A DNA stretch of 64,000 nt from Chloroflexota bacterium (GTDB lineage: Bacteria; Chloroflexota; Anaerolineae; Anaerolineales; Villigracilaceae): NCBI GenBank assembly GCA_013388855.1, contig JACAEM010000033.1:111879-175878 (forward strand). The letters run 5' to 3'. Under the pieces are notes generated by a model. The model searched no databases, was not told where the DNA came from, and saw nothing but the letters and a program-made list of their open reading frames with translations. The first letter of the stretch is position 1. Every line of letters begins with the position of its first letter. Shown here in pieces: positions 1 through 8,876 of this stretch. Position numbers and translations under genes: made by a program.

Positions 1-47
1 TGCCGATGAAATGGACGTGTGTCATGTTAGCTCTTGGCTACCAACAT

Positions 48-578
48 TTAGATATAGACCACAAGCACGAATACAAACGCGAGAATGATCGCAAAATAGA
101 CTCCCGGCTCGCCAAGCAGCTGCGGCGGCATGTACAACATCATCTGGTTGACGGTCGCCAGCAACTCGGGGTCGGTCGGTTTGGTGATGATGTTTTGCAC
201 CGAATAATCCGCGATGTGGATGTAGTACAACACACTACCCGCCACCAGATACCCATTGATGGCACCCAAAAACGCGCCGAAAAGGGTGTCCTGCAACCGT
301 TCACGGATCGCGCGGGAGGCCAGGTGGGAGATGCTAATCACAGTCTGATACCCGAAATACACCAGCACAAACAGGATGAGCGTCCGCACCCAGAACAGGG
401 ACGGGTCCGTTTCGGGCAAATTCGCCGCAAGCGGAATATATTTGCGAATCACATGATTGAGCGCCAGCGAAAGGAGCACGCTGAAAGAGACCAGGAGTTC
501 CTTCGCCCAGCCGCGCATCCATCCGATGATGGCGAACAGGACGACATACATCCAGAAGACATAGACGATGCTCATCAT
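48..578 (-). CDS. CvpA family membrane protein
   Basis: A 176-residue protein with about four hydrophobic segments and the CvpA (colicin V production) layout: an N-terminal helix with a GWMRGWAKE motif, two central helices and a C-terminal helix. Family members are inner-membrane proteins of poorly defined role, linked to envelope stress. The two ATGs in tandem (578 and 575) fit a start just after the murG stop; longer readings run antisense-like Arg/Pro-rich sequence inside murG and were dropped. It is the last gene of the dcw operon here, 5 bp after murG. The family call is good; the role is unknown. Confidence 0.8.
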   Translation of the reverse strand: MMSIVYVFWMYVVLFAIIGWMRGWAKELLVSFSVLLSLALNHVIRKYIPLAANLPETDPSLFWVRTLILFVLVYFGYQTVISISHLASRAIRERLQDTLFGAFLGAINGYLVAGSVLYYIHIADYSVQNIITKPTDPELLATVNQMMLYMPPQLLGEPGVYFAIILAFVFVLVVYI

Positions 579-583
579 AGGTG

Positions 584-1666
584 TTACTCTCCTGCCAGTT
601 CGATCAAGGCACTGGCAATCTTCTCCGCAGCACGCGGATGAGACAACTCGAACATCGCGGCGCGCATGGCTTTGAGTTTGTTCGGGTTCTCCAAAAGCAC
701 ATTTAACGTGACCATCAGGTCTTTCTCGAGAAGATGGTCCTCCAGGATGACTGCCGCGCCGCGGCGGGCGAGATAATCGGCATTCACCTTCTGGTACCGC
801 CACGCAAACGGATACGGCACCAAGATCGCGGGCAGTCCGAACAATGGAAACTCACCCAGTGTAGAAGCGCCCGCCCGCGACAGGACAAGATCCGCCGCCG
901 CCAGCGCCGCGCCCATGTCGTGCAGATACGGCAGGGCATGATAACGGGCAGCGAGGTTCGTGGGCAATTGTTCGCGGTTATGTTTGACCAGTTGCCAGTC
1001 CGTTTCGCCGGAGAGATGAATGACCTCGAACCTCTCAAGCAGGTCGCGCAGGTTGCCCAGCACAGCCATGTTGATCGAGCGGGCGCCCTTGCTCCCGCCA
1101 AACGCCAGCAGGATGGGGGACTGACCCGAAACGCCGAGGTGGCGATGCGCCGTGGAACGATCCCACAGTGCGAGGTCCGCGCGAAGCGGGTAGCCCGTCT
1201 CGAAGACTTTCTTGTTAAAGAACTTCTGCGACTCGCCGGTCGTCACAGCGATGACATCTGCAAATCCAGCCAGTGACTTCAACGCCATCCCCGGTTCGAT
1301 GTCGGGAACATATAACAGGATCGGGTAGGAGCGTCCCGCCAACGCCATCGGTACGGCCACATATCCGCCGGTGAAGAACAGCACATCAGGACTGAATTCG
1401 TTCAAAATGCGGCGGGCGGCCAGGGCACCACGCCCAATCGTGGCAAGATTACGCGGCAGTGTGACCAACCCCACCCCGTGGATGCCTGCAGCCGGGATGC
1501 TTTGGAAGGTGATGCCCTGGCGTTTGACCAGGCTCTCCTCCATGCCTCCCTCGCCGCCCACCCACAGGGTGTCGAGGTCCGTGACCTTAGCCTTGAGCGC
1601 GCTGTGAACGGCGAGTGCGGGATACACTCCGCCTCCCGTTCCTCCGGCGCAAATCAATAACCGCAC
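584..1666 (-). CDS. murG: UDP-N-acetylglucosamine--lipid I transferase MurG
   Basis: Transfers GlcNAc from UDP-GlcNAc to lipid I, giving lipid II on the inner face of the membrane. The start chosen is GTG 1666, because GGAGGT lies 6 bases before it; ATG 1684 is possible but puts that SD inside the gene. The product is 360 residues, normal for the family. The N-terminal glycine loop reads GGTGGGVYPA, so the His of the usual GGTGGH is Gly. The donor-site region SRAGASTLGEF is typical. The gene starts about 80 bp inside the 3' end of ftsW, so the two are translationally coupled. Confidence 0.93.
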   Translation of the reverse strand: MRLLICAGGTGGGVYPALAVHSALKAKVTDLDTLWVGGEGGMEESLVKRQGITFQSIPAAGIHGVGLVTLPRNLATIGRGALAARRILNEFSPDVLFFTGGYVAVPMALAGRSYPILLYVPDIEPGMALKSLAGFADVIAVTTGESQKFFNKKVFETGYPLRADLALWDRSTAHRHLGVSGQSPILLAFGGSKGARSINMAVLGNLRDLLERFEVIHLSGETDWQLVKHNREQLPTNLAARYHALPYLHDMGAALAAADLVLSRAGASTLGEFPLFGLPAILVPYPFAWRYQKVNADYLARRGAAVILEDHLLEKDLMVTLNVLLENPNKLKAMRAAMFELSHPRAAEKIASALIELAGE

Positions 1667-2834
1667 CGAATGACCTCCATTCATTTTCTTCCATTTTGAC
1701 GCTTTCACCGCTCTGACGCGAAATATTCAGCATGATTCCGATGGCGCACAAAGTCGAGACCAAGTTGGAGCCGCCCGCGCTGATGAACGGCAAGGCGTTT
1801 CCCGCAAAGGGCATCAGCCCGACCATGACCGCCATGTTGATAAGCGCTTCGATGCCAATCCAGAACGTGACGCCGGAGGCAAGCAATGTCCCCAGCATGT
1901 CAGGCGCGCGGCGGGCGATCACCAGCCCGCGCCAGATCAATGTCGCGTACAGCGCCATCAATAGAACGGCGCCAAACAAGCCCAACTCCTCCACCACCAC
2001 GGCAAAAATGCTGTCGGTGGGAGCAAAAGGTAGCCCCGTCAATTTTGTATCCGCCTGACCCAGCCCCACGCCGAAAATACTGCCTTTGATGATCGCTTCA
2101 AACGAACGCTGCACATGATACGAGGCGTGAGTCGGGTCCTGCAAACCGGCGATGAAAGAGTTCACCCGGTCCTGACCGGTGGCGCTGAACTGCACAATGA
2201 CCCATGCCATTACAACCGCAAGGATCAACAGAAACACAATCTGTTTAATATCCGCGCCAGCGAGGAAGAATAACAGACCGCCGAGGATCAACACCGTGCC
2301 CGCCGCGCTCAGGTCGGGCTGCAGGTAGATCAAACCGCCGATGATTCCCAGAATCACGCCGAGCGGTATCAAGCCGAAACCGACATCATGCAAGAACTGC
2401 CGCTTAGCATAAAGCCACACGGAAAGATAAATAACTGCAATCAACTTGGCGATCTCGGAAGGCTGGTAGGAACCTTCGAACAGCGTACGAGAAGCGCCCA
2501 GCCGGATCTCATTGATGAACAACACCGCAATCAACAACCCGATCGTGCCGAGCATGGCGAACACCACCAGCCTGCGCCAATGGTGATAATCGAACAGCGA
2601 AAGAATGAAGGCGACAACGATGCCCAACCCCATCCACTTGACCTGGCGGGCAAACATATAAGAGGACGAACCGTATTCATTGAACGAGAAATCGAACGAA
2701 GCAGAATACAACATGATCAAGCCGAACACCAACAGCGCGACCACCGTCAACACCAGCGGCACATCCACCCCGCGCGCCAGGTTCCGTCCAAGCGAAAAGG
2801 ACAAGCGGCCGTTTACGAAAGTTCTTGCACCCAT
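1587..2834 (-). CDS. ftsW: Lipid II polymerase FtsW (SEDS family)
   Basis: SEDS-family peptidoglycan glycosyltransferase of the division machinery, 415 residues with about ten membrane helices. The family signature is seen in the YQPSEIAKL segment, in LQPDLSAAGT, and in the C-terminal NALPFISAGGSNL loop. ATG 2834 has AGGAGAAAGG upstream and overlaps the murD stop by 22 bp. The C-terminus carries a basic Arg-rich tail that overlaps the murG start. RodA is the alternative; position inside the dcw cluster next to murD and murG favours FtsW. Confidence 0.92.
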   Translation of the reverse strand: MGARTFVNGRLSFSLGRNLARGVDVPLVLTVVALLVFGLIMLYSASFDFSFNEYGSSSYMFARQVKWMGLGIVVAFILSLFDYHHWRRLVVFAMLGTIGLLIAVLFINEIRLGASRTLFEGSYQPSEIAKLIAVIYLSVWLYAKRQFLHDVGFGLIPLGVILGIIGGLIYLQPDLSAAGTVLILGGLLFFLAGADIKQIVFLLILAVVMAWVIVQFSATGQDRVNSFIAGLQDPTHASYHVQRSFEAIIKGSIFGVGLGQADTKLTGLPFAPTDSIFAVVVEELGLFGAVLLMALYATLIWRGLVIARRAPDMLGTLLASGVTFWIGIEALINMAVMVGLMPFAGNALPFISAGGSNLVSTLCAIGIMLNISRQSGESVKMEENEWRSFGAVIDLRRRNGRRSVSRTRRSQRAQG

Positions 2835-4210
2835 GTTCTAAACCTTTCTCCTCGCTCTTCAAAATCCTTGAACTCATCGAAACTCGTACCGCCCGGCGAC
2901 AGCAGGACAACATCGCCGGATTCGGCAACTTCCGCGGCTTTGAGGACCGCCTCCTGCAGACCGTTTGCACGCGCGACGGTAAAACGCGTCTTTCCCAGCC
3001 CGAGGCTGTCCACCGTTTTTTGGATCTTGTCCGCCGCCTCGCCGAAGAGCACCACGTGATCGACGCGTTCGTTGACGAGCCGCATCAACTCCTCCCACGG
3101 CAGGTTCTTGTCGCGCCCTCCGAGCATCAACACAATGGGTTCATCGAAAGCACGGAGGACAGCAATCGTCCGTTCGGGGGCGGTGGCAATGGAATTGTTA
3201 TACCAGCGCACACCATGCAATTCACGGACCAATTCCAAGCGATGCGGCACACCGCGGAAATCCTCCACCGCTTCGAGCATGGCATCCAGCGGAAAGCCCG
3301 CCGCGTGACCGATGGCAAAAGCCGCCAGGACATTCGCCACGTTATGGTCGCCGCGCAGCAGAACCTTTTCGCGTAAGAGCAATGGCAAATAGGCATTCCC
3401 GTCGCGCAGGTTCAACAAGCCATCGTGATAATACGCGCCATCCAAACCCTCATCCAATTCATGCAGACTGAATGCAAACAGCTTTCCTTTTACTTTATTT
3501 CGCAAATCCCACGCGCCTTTATCGTCGCGCCCGAGGATGGCAATGCTGTCCTTCGATTGAAATTCGAGAATGCGCGCCTTTGCGGCAGTATAGGCATCCA
3601 TCGTGCCGTGACGGTCGAGATGATTCGGCGTGATGTTCAGAATCGCGGCGATAGCCGGCGAGAGCGTCATCTGATCCAACTGGAAGGAGGAGATCTCCAG
3701 GATGGCAATATCCTCCGATTTCATCTGATCCACGTAGTTCAACAGCGGATCGCCAATGTTGCCTCCCACAAAGGCTGAAGGGTGAGGGCTTGAGGATGAA
3801 TTCTCCGAGGCACGTTTTGCCATTTCGCCAACCAGTGTTGTCGTCGTGGTCTTTCCTGCCGAGCCGGTAATGCCAACTGTTTTGCATGGCACGACTTCCA
3901 TGAAGATCTGTGTGTCGTTCGAGAGGGGAATTCCTCGTTTAACGGCTTCAACCACAATCGGAAGCGTGAGCGGGACCCCTCCGGAGAGACAAAGCACATC
4001 GGTCGAATCCAGCAGTTTAAGCGGATGTCCACCGAGCGCCCAGTCGATCTTAAATTCGGCGAGCGATTCACGCGCCAGACGTAATTCATCGGCGCTGCGT
4101 GAGTCGCTTAACGTGACGCGCGCGCCGTGGACCGACAACCAGCGCGCCAGCGCCAGCCCCTGACGGGCCGCGCCGAGGATCAGGACGCGCGTGCCGTTCC
4201 AGTTCTTCAT
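2813..4210 (-). CDS. murD: UDP-MurNAc-L-alanine--D-glutamate ligase MurD
   Basis: Cytoplasmic ATP-dependent Mur ligase adding D-Glu to UDP-MurNAc-L-Ala, 465 residues. Seen: an N-terminal nucleotide-like fold (LILGAARQGLALARWL), the ATP loop GSAGKTTTTT, and the ligase motif HRLE. The usual DSKAT reads NSIAT, so Lys is Ile. ATG 4210 overlaps the mraY stop as ATGA. Between MAKRA and FVGGNIG the protein has a Ser/Pro-rich insert (SENSSSSPHPSA) whose DNA, about 3775-3810, is low-complexity CTTCA/CCT-like sequence resembling the short repeats elsewhere in this window. Confidence 0.93.
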   Translation of the reverse strand: MKNWNGTRVLILGAARQGLALARWLSVHGARVTLSDSRSADELRLARESLAEFKIDWALGGHPLKLLDSTDVLCLSGGVPLTLPIVVEAVKRGIPLSNDTQIFMEVVPCKTVGITGSAGKTTTTTLVGEMAKRASENSSSSPHPSAFVGGNIGDPLLNYVDQMKSEDIAILEISSFQLDQMTLSPAIAAILNITPNHLDRHGTMDAYTAAKARILEFQSKDSIAILGRDDKGAWDLRNKVKGKLFAFSLHELDEGLDGAYYHDGLLNLRDGNAYLPLLLREKVLLRGDHNVANVLAAFAIGHAAGFPLDAMLEAVEDFRGVPHRLELVRELHGVRWYNNSIATAPERTIAVLRAFDEPIVLMLGGRDKNLPWEELMRLVNERVDHVVLFGEAADKIQKTVDSLGLGKTRFTVARANGLQEAVLKAAEVAESGDVVLLSPGGTSFDEFKDFEERGERFRTWVQELS

Positions 4211-5202
4211 CGCACCGATGCCAATCCCACGCCGACCATTGCGGCGAGCAAGCCGATCAACCAGAACCGTTGCACGACTTGTGTTTCGCTCCAGCCCAGC
4301 AATTCGAAATGCAAATGGATGGGAGCCATCTTGAAGAAACGTTTGCCCTTGGTTAATTTGAAGTACAGCACCTGAATAACAACGCTCAGCGCCTCGCTCA
4401 ACGGAATGACGGCGATGATCAGCAGAAGGGGCCAGTGTCCCGTCATCAACGCCACCACCGCCAGCGTTGCACCCAGCGACAGGGAACCGGTATCGCCCAT
4501 GAATAACTCGGCGGGATGCACGTTGAACCAAAGGAAACCGAAGATCGCGCCGACAATGGTGAAGCAGAACCGCGCCAGATAAATCTGTCCCTGCATGAGG
4601 GCGATACCGCCGAACGCGGCAAACGCGGTGGCGGAGATCAAGCCTGCCAGCCCATCGAGCCCATCCGTGAAATTGACCGCGTTCGATTCGCTCACGATAA
4701 TGAACGCGGCGATGGGGATGTACCACACCCCCAGCGGGATGTCGCCTTTGATGCCGGGGATGCGCATGTCGGGCACTTCGAGCATGTACTTCAAAACGTA
4801 GGCGGTGCCGATGGCAAGGATCACCTGCCCCAGAAACTTCGTTCGTGCGCGCATACCCTCGCCGCGGCGTTTGCCGCGGATGCCCTCCCAGTCGTCCAGC
4901 GCGCCGAGCGCCGCGTAACTGACCATCACGATCAACGGCACTAGCACGGAACGCCCGCTCACATCCAGACCAATCAAAATGGCGGCATTGAGTAGTCCAG
5001 TCAATAGCAGAACGGGCAGGATGAACAGTACGCCCCCCATCGTGGGCGTACCCATCTTCACATTGTGATGACCGGGTTCATCCACGCGGATGAGTTTGCC
5101 GATCTTGAAATGGCGGAGGATGCGGAGCAGCGGCGTACCCCAGATCACGGTCATCACGAAGGAGAGCATCGCCAGGCTCAATACAAAGGCTGGTTGTTTC
5201 AC
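4207..5202 (-). CDS. mraY: Phospho-N-acetylmuramoyl-pentapeptide transferase MraY
   Basis: Integral membrane enzyme that moves phospho-MurNAc-pentapeptide to undecaprenyl phosphate, making lipid I. The 331 residues have about ten hydrophobic helices. Motifs: VKMGTPTMGG near residue 50, NFTDGLDGLA with the catalytic Asp pair, and PIHLHFELLGWSE, where the middle His of the usual HHH triplet is Leu. The start is GTG 5202, overlapping the murF stop (GTGA) with GGAGGTG upstream. Confidence 0.94.
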   Translation of the reverse strand: MKQPAFVLSLAMLSFVMTVIWGTPLLRILRHFKIGKLIRVDEPGHHNVKMGTPTMGGVLFILPVLLLTGLLNAAILIGLDVSGRSVLVPLIVMVSYAALGALDDWEGIRGKRRGEGMRARTKFLGQVILAIGTAYVLKYMLEVPDMRIPGIKGDIPLGVWYIPIAAFIIVSESNAVNFTDGLDGLAGLISATAFAAFGGIALMQGQIYLARFCFTIVGAIFGFLWFNVHPAELFMGDTGSLSLGATLAVVALMTGHWPLLLIIAVIPLSEALSVVIQVLYFKLTKGKRFFKMAPIHLHFELLGWSETQVVQRFWLIGLLAAMVGVGLASVR

Positions 5203-6626
5203 GAATGCACCTCCAGCATGGATGCGATACGATCCATCCGCAAACCGTGGGAGCCCTTGATGAGCACAGCGTCTTTTTCGGTTAAATTGGCTCTCAGCCA
5301 TTCCACCAGCGGATCGAATTCCGTGAACTCGACGATGGCAGTCTTTTTCATTCCGGCGCGGCGGGCGGCCTCCGCGATCATGTGAGCGCGTTCGCCCAGT
5401 GTAACGAGCATGTCCGCGACCTGCGCGGCGCGCAGACCGACCATTTCATGTCCGCCGCGTTCGTACGGACCGAGTTCGAGCATATCGCCAAGCACCGCCA
5501 CCTTGCGCCCTTCCAGTTCATCGAGCAGGTTGAGCGCGGCGAGCATGGATTCAGGGGATGCATTGTAGGTATCGTCCAGCAACAACGCACCGGTCTGGCT
5601 TCGCACGGCAGCGAGGCGTAATTGTGTGTGACCCTGGTTCAAACCTTCAAGAATCTCCTGCCAGTTCATCCCTTCGGCAAGACCGACCGCCGCGGCGCGC
5701 AGCGCTGTATGCACCGAGTGACGACCAATCAATGGGATTCGGACGTGCAGAATCTCGCCTTGATAGTGGAGTCGAAAGCGGATCCCTTCCAGCCCGAGAC
5801 CTACAACCTGATCCGCCCAGAGGTGCGCTTCGTTGGACAAGCCGTAGAAAAAGACGCGCGCCTTCGTTTTTTCCTCCATTTTGCGGACCCACGGGTCGTC
5901 AAAGTTGAGGATTGCCACGCCCTCTGGAGCCGGGGGCAATGCCTGGACCAGTTCCGCCTTGCCACGGGCGATGGCTTCCTGCGACCCGGCGCGTTCCGCA
6001 TGGACGGTGCCGATATTGGTCACGACCCCGACCTGCGGCTGGGCAATGTCGCACAGGAAGGCAATCTCGCCGGGGACGTAAAATCCCATTTCCATCACAG
6101 CGCGTTGATGACCGGGGCTCAGGCGCAGCATCGTGAGCGGCAGTCCGATTTCATTGTTCAGGTTGCCGGGGCTTTTGAGCGTGCGGTAACGCGTGCTTAG
6201 CACTTCCGCCACCATCTCCTTGGTCGTTGATTTTCCGACACTGCCGGTGATGCCAATCACGCGCAGGTTCAGTTTGCGGCGCCAGAAACGCGCAATCTGC
6301 TGCAGGGCGGTCAGGGTGTTTTCCACGCGCAAGCAGAGCGGGGTGGTGAGGTCCTGCCCGGCAAAGGAGTCGGCTGAGGTAACGGTGCGCAGGTCAAAGG
6401 TCCGGAGGGAGGCATCCACATCCCGCTGGATCAAGGCAAAAGAGGCTCCCCGCTTGAATGCTTCACCGATGAAGTCGTGTCCATCCACGCGTTCGCCGGG
6501 AATGGCGACGAACAGCGAACCGGGAATTACCTGGCGCGAGTCAATGACCGCCTCGGTGATGACCGTTACGGCAAGCGGACGGAAATTCGTCAGGGCTTCG
6601 AGGGCATCTGCGATCGTGAGCATCAT
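5199..6626 (-). CDS. murF: UDP-MurNAc-tripeptide--D-Ala-D-Ala ligase MurF
   Basis: ATP-dependent Mur ligase that adds D-Ala-D-Ala to the UDP-MurNAc-tripeptide in the cytoplasm; 475 residues. Seen: the N-terminal substrate domain with DSRQVIPGSLFVAI, the ATP loop GSVGKSTTKE, and the LLDDTYNASPESM motif that separates MurF from MurE. ATG 6626 overlaps the ftsI stop (ATGA). In many dcw clusters murE sits between ftsI and murF; here there is no room for it, since the two genes overlap. Confidence 0.94.
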   Translation of the reverse strand: MMLTIADALEALTNFRPLAVTVITEAVIDSRQVIPGSLFVAIPGERVDGHDFIGEAFKRGASFALIQRDVDASLRTFDLRTVTSADSFAGQDLTTPLCLRVENTLTALQQIARFWRRKLNLRVIGITGSVGKSTTKEMVAEVLSTRYRTLKSPGNLNNEIGLPLTMLRLSPGHQRAVMEMGFYVPGEIAFLCDIAQPQVGVVTNIGTVHAERAGSQEAIARGKAELVQALPPAPEGVAILNFDDPWVRKMEEKTKARVFFYGLSNEAHLWADQVVGLGLEGIRFRLHYQGEILHVRIPLIGRHSVHTALRAAAVGLAEGMNWQEILEGLNQGHTQLRLAAVRSQTGALLLDDTYNASPESMLAALNLLDELEGRKVAVLGDMLELGPYERGGHEMVGLRAAQVADMLVTLGERAHMIAEAARRAGMKKTAIVEFTEFDPLVEWLRANLTEKDAVLIKGSHGLRMDRIASMLEVHS

Positions 6627-8362
6627 GGGGTGATTGCCAATTGGTTGCGGACAACGTCGGGCGGGATGTTGAGCATGATGACGGTTTCCTCCGCCACCTG
6701 TGCGAAGACGGGCGCGGCAGTTTCGGAACTCCAGATGGAGGCGCTGGGTTTTTGCAGCCAAACGTAGATCATGAATTGCGGGTCGTCCGCGGGGCCCCAA
6801 CCAATAAATGACACATTGGTGTGGGTCGAATCGTAGCCAAAATCGGTCGGGATCTGGGCGGTGCCGGTCTTGCCGACGAGGCGATAGCCAGGCAGTAATG
6901 CCAGGGAGGATTCCTGCTCCAGCGAGATCGCCAGCATTTCGTTGAGCGTTCGGGCGGTTTCAGCAGAGATGGGCGAACCGGCATATTGCGAGGGGACGTT
7001 ATATTGGTGTCCGTCACGCAGCATGGAGTATAAAACGTGTGGCGTAACCATGCGCCCGTCATTAGCAATCGCCGATACCGCCATCATCATCTGCAACGGT
7101 GTGACCGTGACCCCCTGACCGAAGGCGTTCGTGCCGAGGTCAACGTTGTACCAGTCCGAATCACCCGGGACTTTGAGCCTGCCCATCGCTTCACCGGCGA
7201 GGTCGATGCCGGTGGGATGACCCAGCCCAAAACGTTCCATGTATCCATAGAAGGTCTGCGGCCCCATCTGCGTGGCGACCCATGCCAGACAAACATTCAA
7301 TGAGTGTTGGAGACAGCCGATCATATCCTGCTGTCCCCACGAGTCGCGGTTCCAATTCTGGATATTGATGCCGCCCACCACAATGGAGCCGGTATCGATA
7401 TAGGTGGTGCCAGGCGTGACAGTTCCCGTGTCGAGCGCGGCAGCCATCGTCAGCACTTTGACAACAGAGCCGGCTTCGTACGCCATGCCGATGGCGCGGT
7501 TGTATTGACTGCCGTTGTCATACAGCGTGAAATAATCGGTGTAATTGTTCAGGTTCAGGCGCGGCGTGGTCGCCATGGCAAGGATCTCGCCGTTGCGCGG
7601 GTCCATGACGATGATCGCGCCGTTTTCCGCGCCATAGTTCATTAATGCCTGGTCGAGGATGGTCTCGACCTTGGCTTGCAGGTCGCGGTTCAAGGTGAGG
7701 ACGAGGGTGGTTCCATTGGGGACTTTGGGAATCTCGGCGGCTTTATTCGGGTCACGCGGCACCCAGACCTGTACAGGATTACCTGCCAGCAGGTCGTTGT
7801 ATTTTTCCTCGATCCCAAAATAGCCGCGTCCGTCGCGTGTGACAAACCCAAGCACGTTCGAAGCGAGACTGTTTTCAGGGTAACTGCGCTGGAAATGAGG
7901 CTTGAAACCCAGTCCGCTCAGGCTGCTGTCGTCAGCATCCTCCATTTGTCTCATCAATTCCTGGATCGAAGAAACGGTCTCCGCGCCGACATAATCCTGG
8001 ATGACCACATACTGCCAACTCTCGGGGGAATCGGTCAATTTGTTATACACTTCATCGTAAGAGAGTCCGAGGTAGGTTCCCAAAACGGAAGCCAGTTTCT
8101 CCGGGTCTGTCATATCAGGGAGACTCACACCCACTTCATAGACCGTCCGGTTGCCCGCCAGCAGGTGACCGCCGCGGTCGTAGATTTCGCCGCGCTCAGG
8201 ATAGATCGTGGCAAACTCACCTGAATAACGGTCGCCCTGTGAGATGAAAATTTTCGCCTGTTCGCTGTTTTGGATGCGAATCATCTGCACAATGACAGCC
8301 AGACCGGCAAAGACAAGGCCGATCATGACGAACAACGAACGAACAGCATACATTTGTCGCAT
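6623..8362 (-). CDS. ftsI: Division transpeptidase FtsI / PBP2 (class B PBP)
   Basis: Class B penicillin-binding protein that cross-links septal peptidoglycan. The 579 residues have an N-terminal membrane anchor (about residues 9-30), a PBP dimer domain, and a transpeptidase domain with SVVK (active Ser), SLN and KTGTAQ boxes. No PASTA domain follows. ATG 8362 shares one base with the upstream stop (TGATG) and has a GGAGG-like SD; the longer reading would overlap the upstream gene by about 40 bp. Confidence 0.92.
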   Translation of the reverse strand: MRQMYAVRSLFVMIGLVFAGLAVIVQMIRIQNSEQAKIFISQGDRYSGEFATIYPERGEIYDRGGHLLAGNRTVYEVGVSLPDMTDPEKLASVLGTYLGLSYDEVYNKLTDSPESWQYVVIQDYVGAETVSSIQELMRQMEDADDSSLSGLGFKPHFQRSYPENSLASNVLGFVTRDGRGYFGIEEKYNDLLAGNPVQVWVPRDPNKAAEIPKVPNGTTLVLTLNRDLQAKVETILDQALMNYGAENGAIIVMDPRNGEILAMATTPRLNLNNYTDYFTLYDNGSQYNRAIGMAYEAGSVVKVLTMAAALDTGTVTPGTTYIDTGSIVVGGINIQNWNRDSWGQQDMIGCLQHSLNVCLAWVATQMGPQTFYGYMERFGLGHPTGIDLAGEAMGRLKVPGDSDWYNVDLGTNAFGQGVTVTPLQMMMAVSAIANDGRMVTPHVLYSMLRDGHQYNVPSQYAGSPISAETARTLNEMLAISLEQESSLALLPGYRLVGKTGTAQIPTDFGYDSTHTNVSFIGWGPADDPQFMIYVWLQKPSASIWSSETAAPVFAQVAEETVIMLNIPPDVVRNQLAITP

Positions 8363-8823
8363 CAGTGAGAGCCTCCGCTTTTGACGCGTTCGTCCACCCA
8401 CTCCAGCAGGGACTGTGTATATTCCGCGGGAATCGTCTGCGAGTGTGGAGTATTGTCTTCAGCGGCTTGCAGGATCGCGGGTTCGGGAGGTACGAAACCG
8501 GAGACGGCAATATAGTCCAATTCGCCGGGCTTCACAGGGCGGTAGCCCAGTTCGAGGGCGCGGCGCTCCATTTCAGCGGTGGAGGTCAGGTTGGCGAGCC
8601 TGGTCTCAAGGTCGGCATTGGCGCGTTGAATGGTGGTAATCTCAAAACGCAGTTCCTGGATCTCGCGTCCCGCCACGGCGGCGCGGGCGGTCACATCGAG
8701 GTAGAGCGCCGCGATCATCGCCACACCAATGACGGTGAGCAGGAACGCGGCAACCCACTGACGTTGCACACGCCAGGGAGCCTGTTTATAAGCATGGATG
8801 ATTTGAACTGCTTGTCCTTGCAT
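8362..8823 (-). CDS. FtsL-like septum protein
   Basis: A 153-residue bitopic protein: short cytoplasmic N-terminus, one membrane helix at about residues 24-44, then a heptad-rich stretch (residues about 50-90) likely to form a coiled coil, and a C-terminal extracytoplasmic tail. This is the FtsL/DivIC architecture, and the position between rsmH and ftsI is the canonical ftsL slot. Sequence identity across this family is always low, so the call rests on architecture and context. Confidence 0.75.
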   Translation of the reverse strand: MQGQAVQIIHAYKQAPWRVQRQWVAAFLLTVIGVAMIAALYLDVTARAAVAGREIQELRFEITTIQRANADLETRLANLTSTAEMERRALELGYRPVKPGELDYIAVSGFVPPEPAILQAAEDNTPHSQTIPAEYTQSLLEWVDERVKSGGSH

Positions 8824-8876
8824 AACGACCTTTATATTTGGGCGAATTGGTCGCGTAGCGCCGAATCAATTCGGCG

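Noticed and set aside
6..641. Plus-strand reading frame at the window start
   Set aside because: His/Gln/Arg/Asp-rich product antisense to cvpA, no start signals, no family features.
579..803. N-terminal extension of the CvpA gene to 803
   Set aside because: The extra sequence is Arg/Pro/Cys-rich, lies inside murG on the same strand in another frame, and has no family match.
4211..4726. Long N-terminal extension of MurD
   Set aside because: It overlaps mraY completely and lacks domain character; ATG 4210 gives the normal MurD start with an ATGA overlap.
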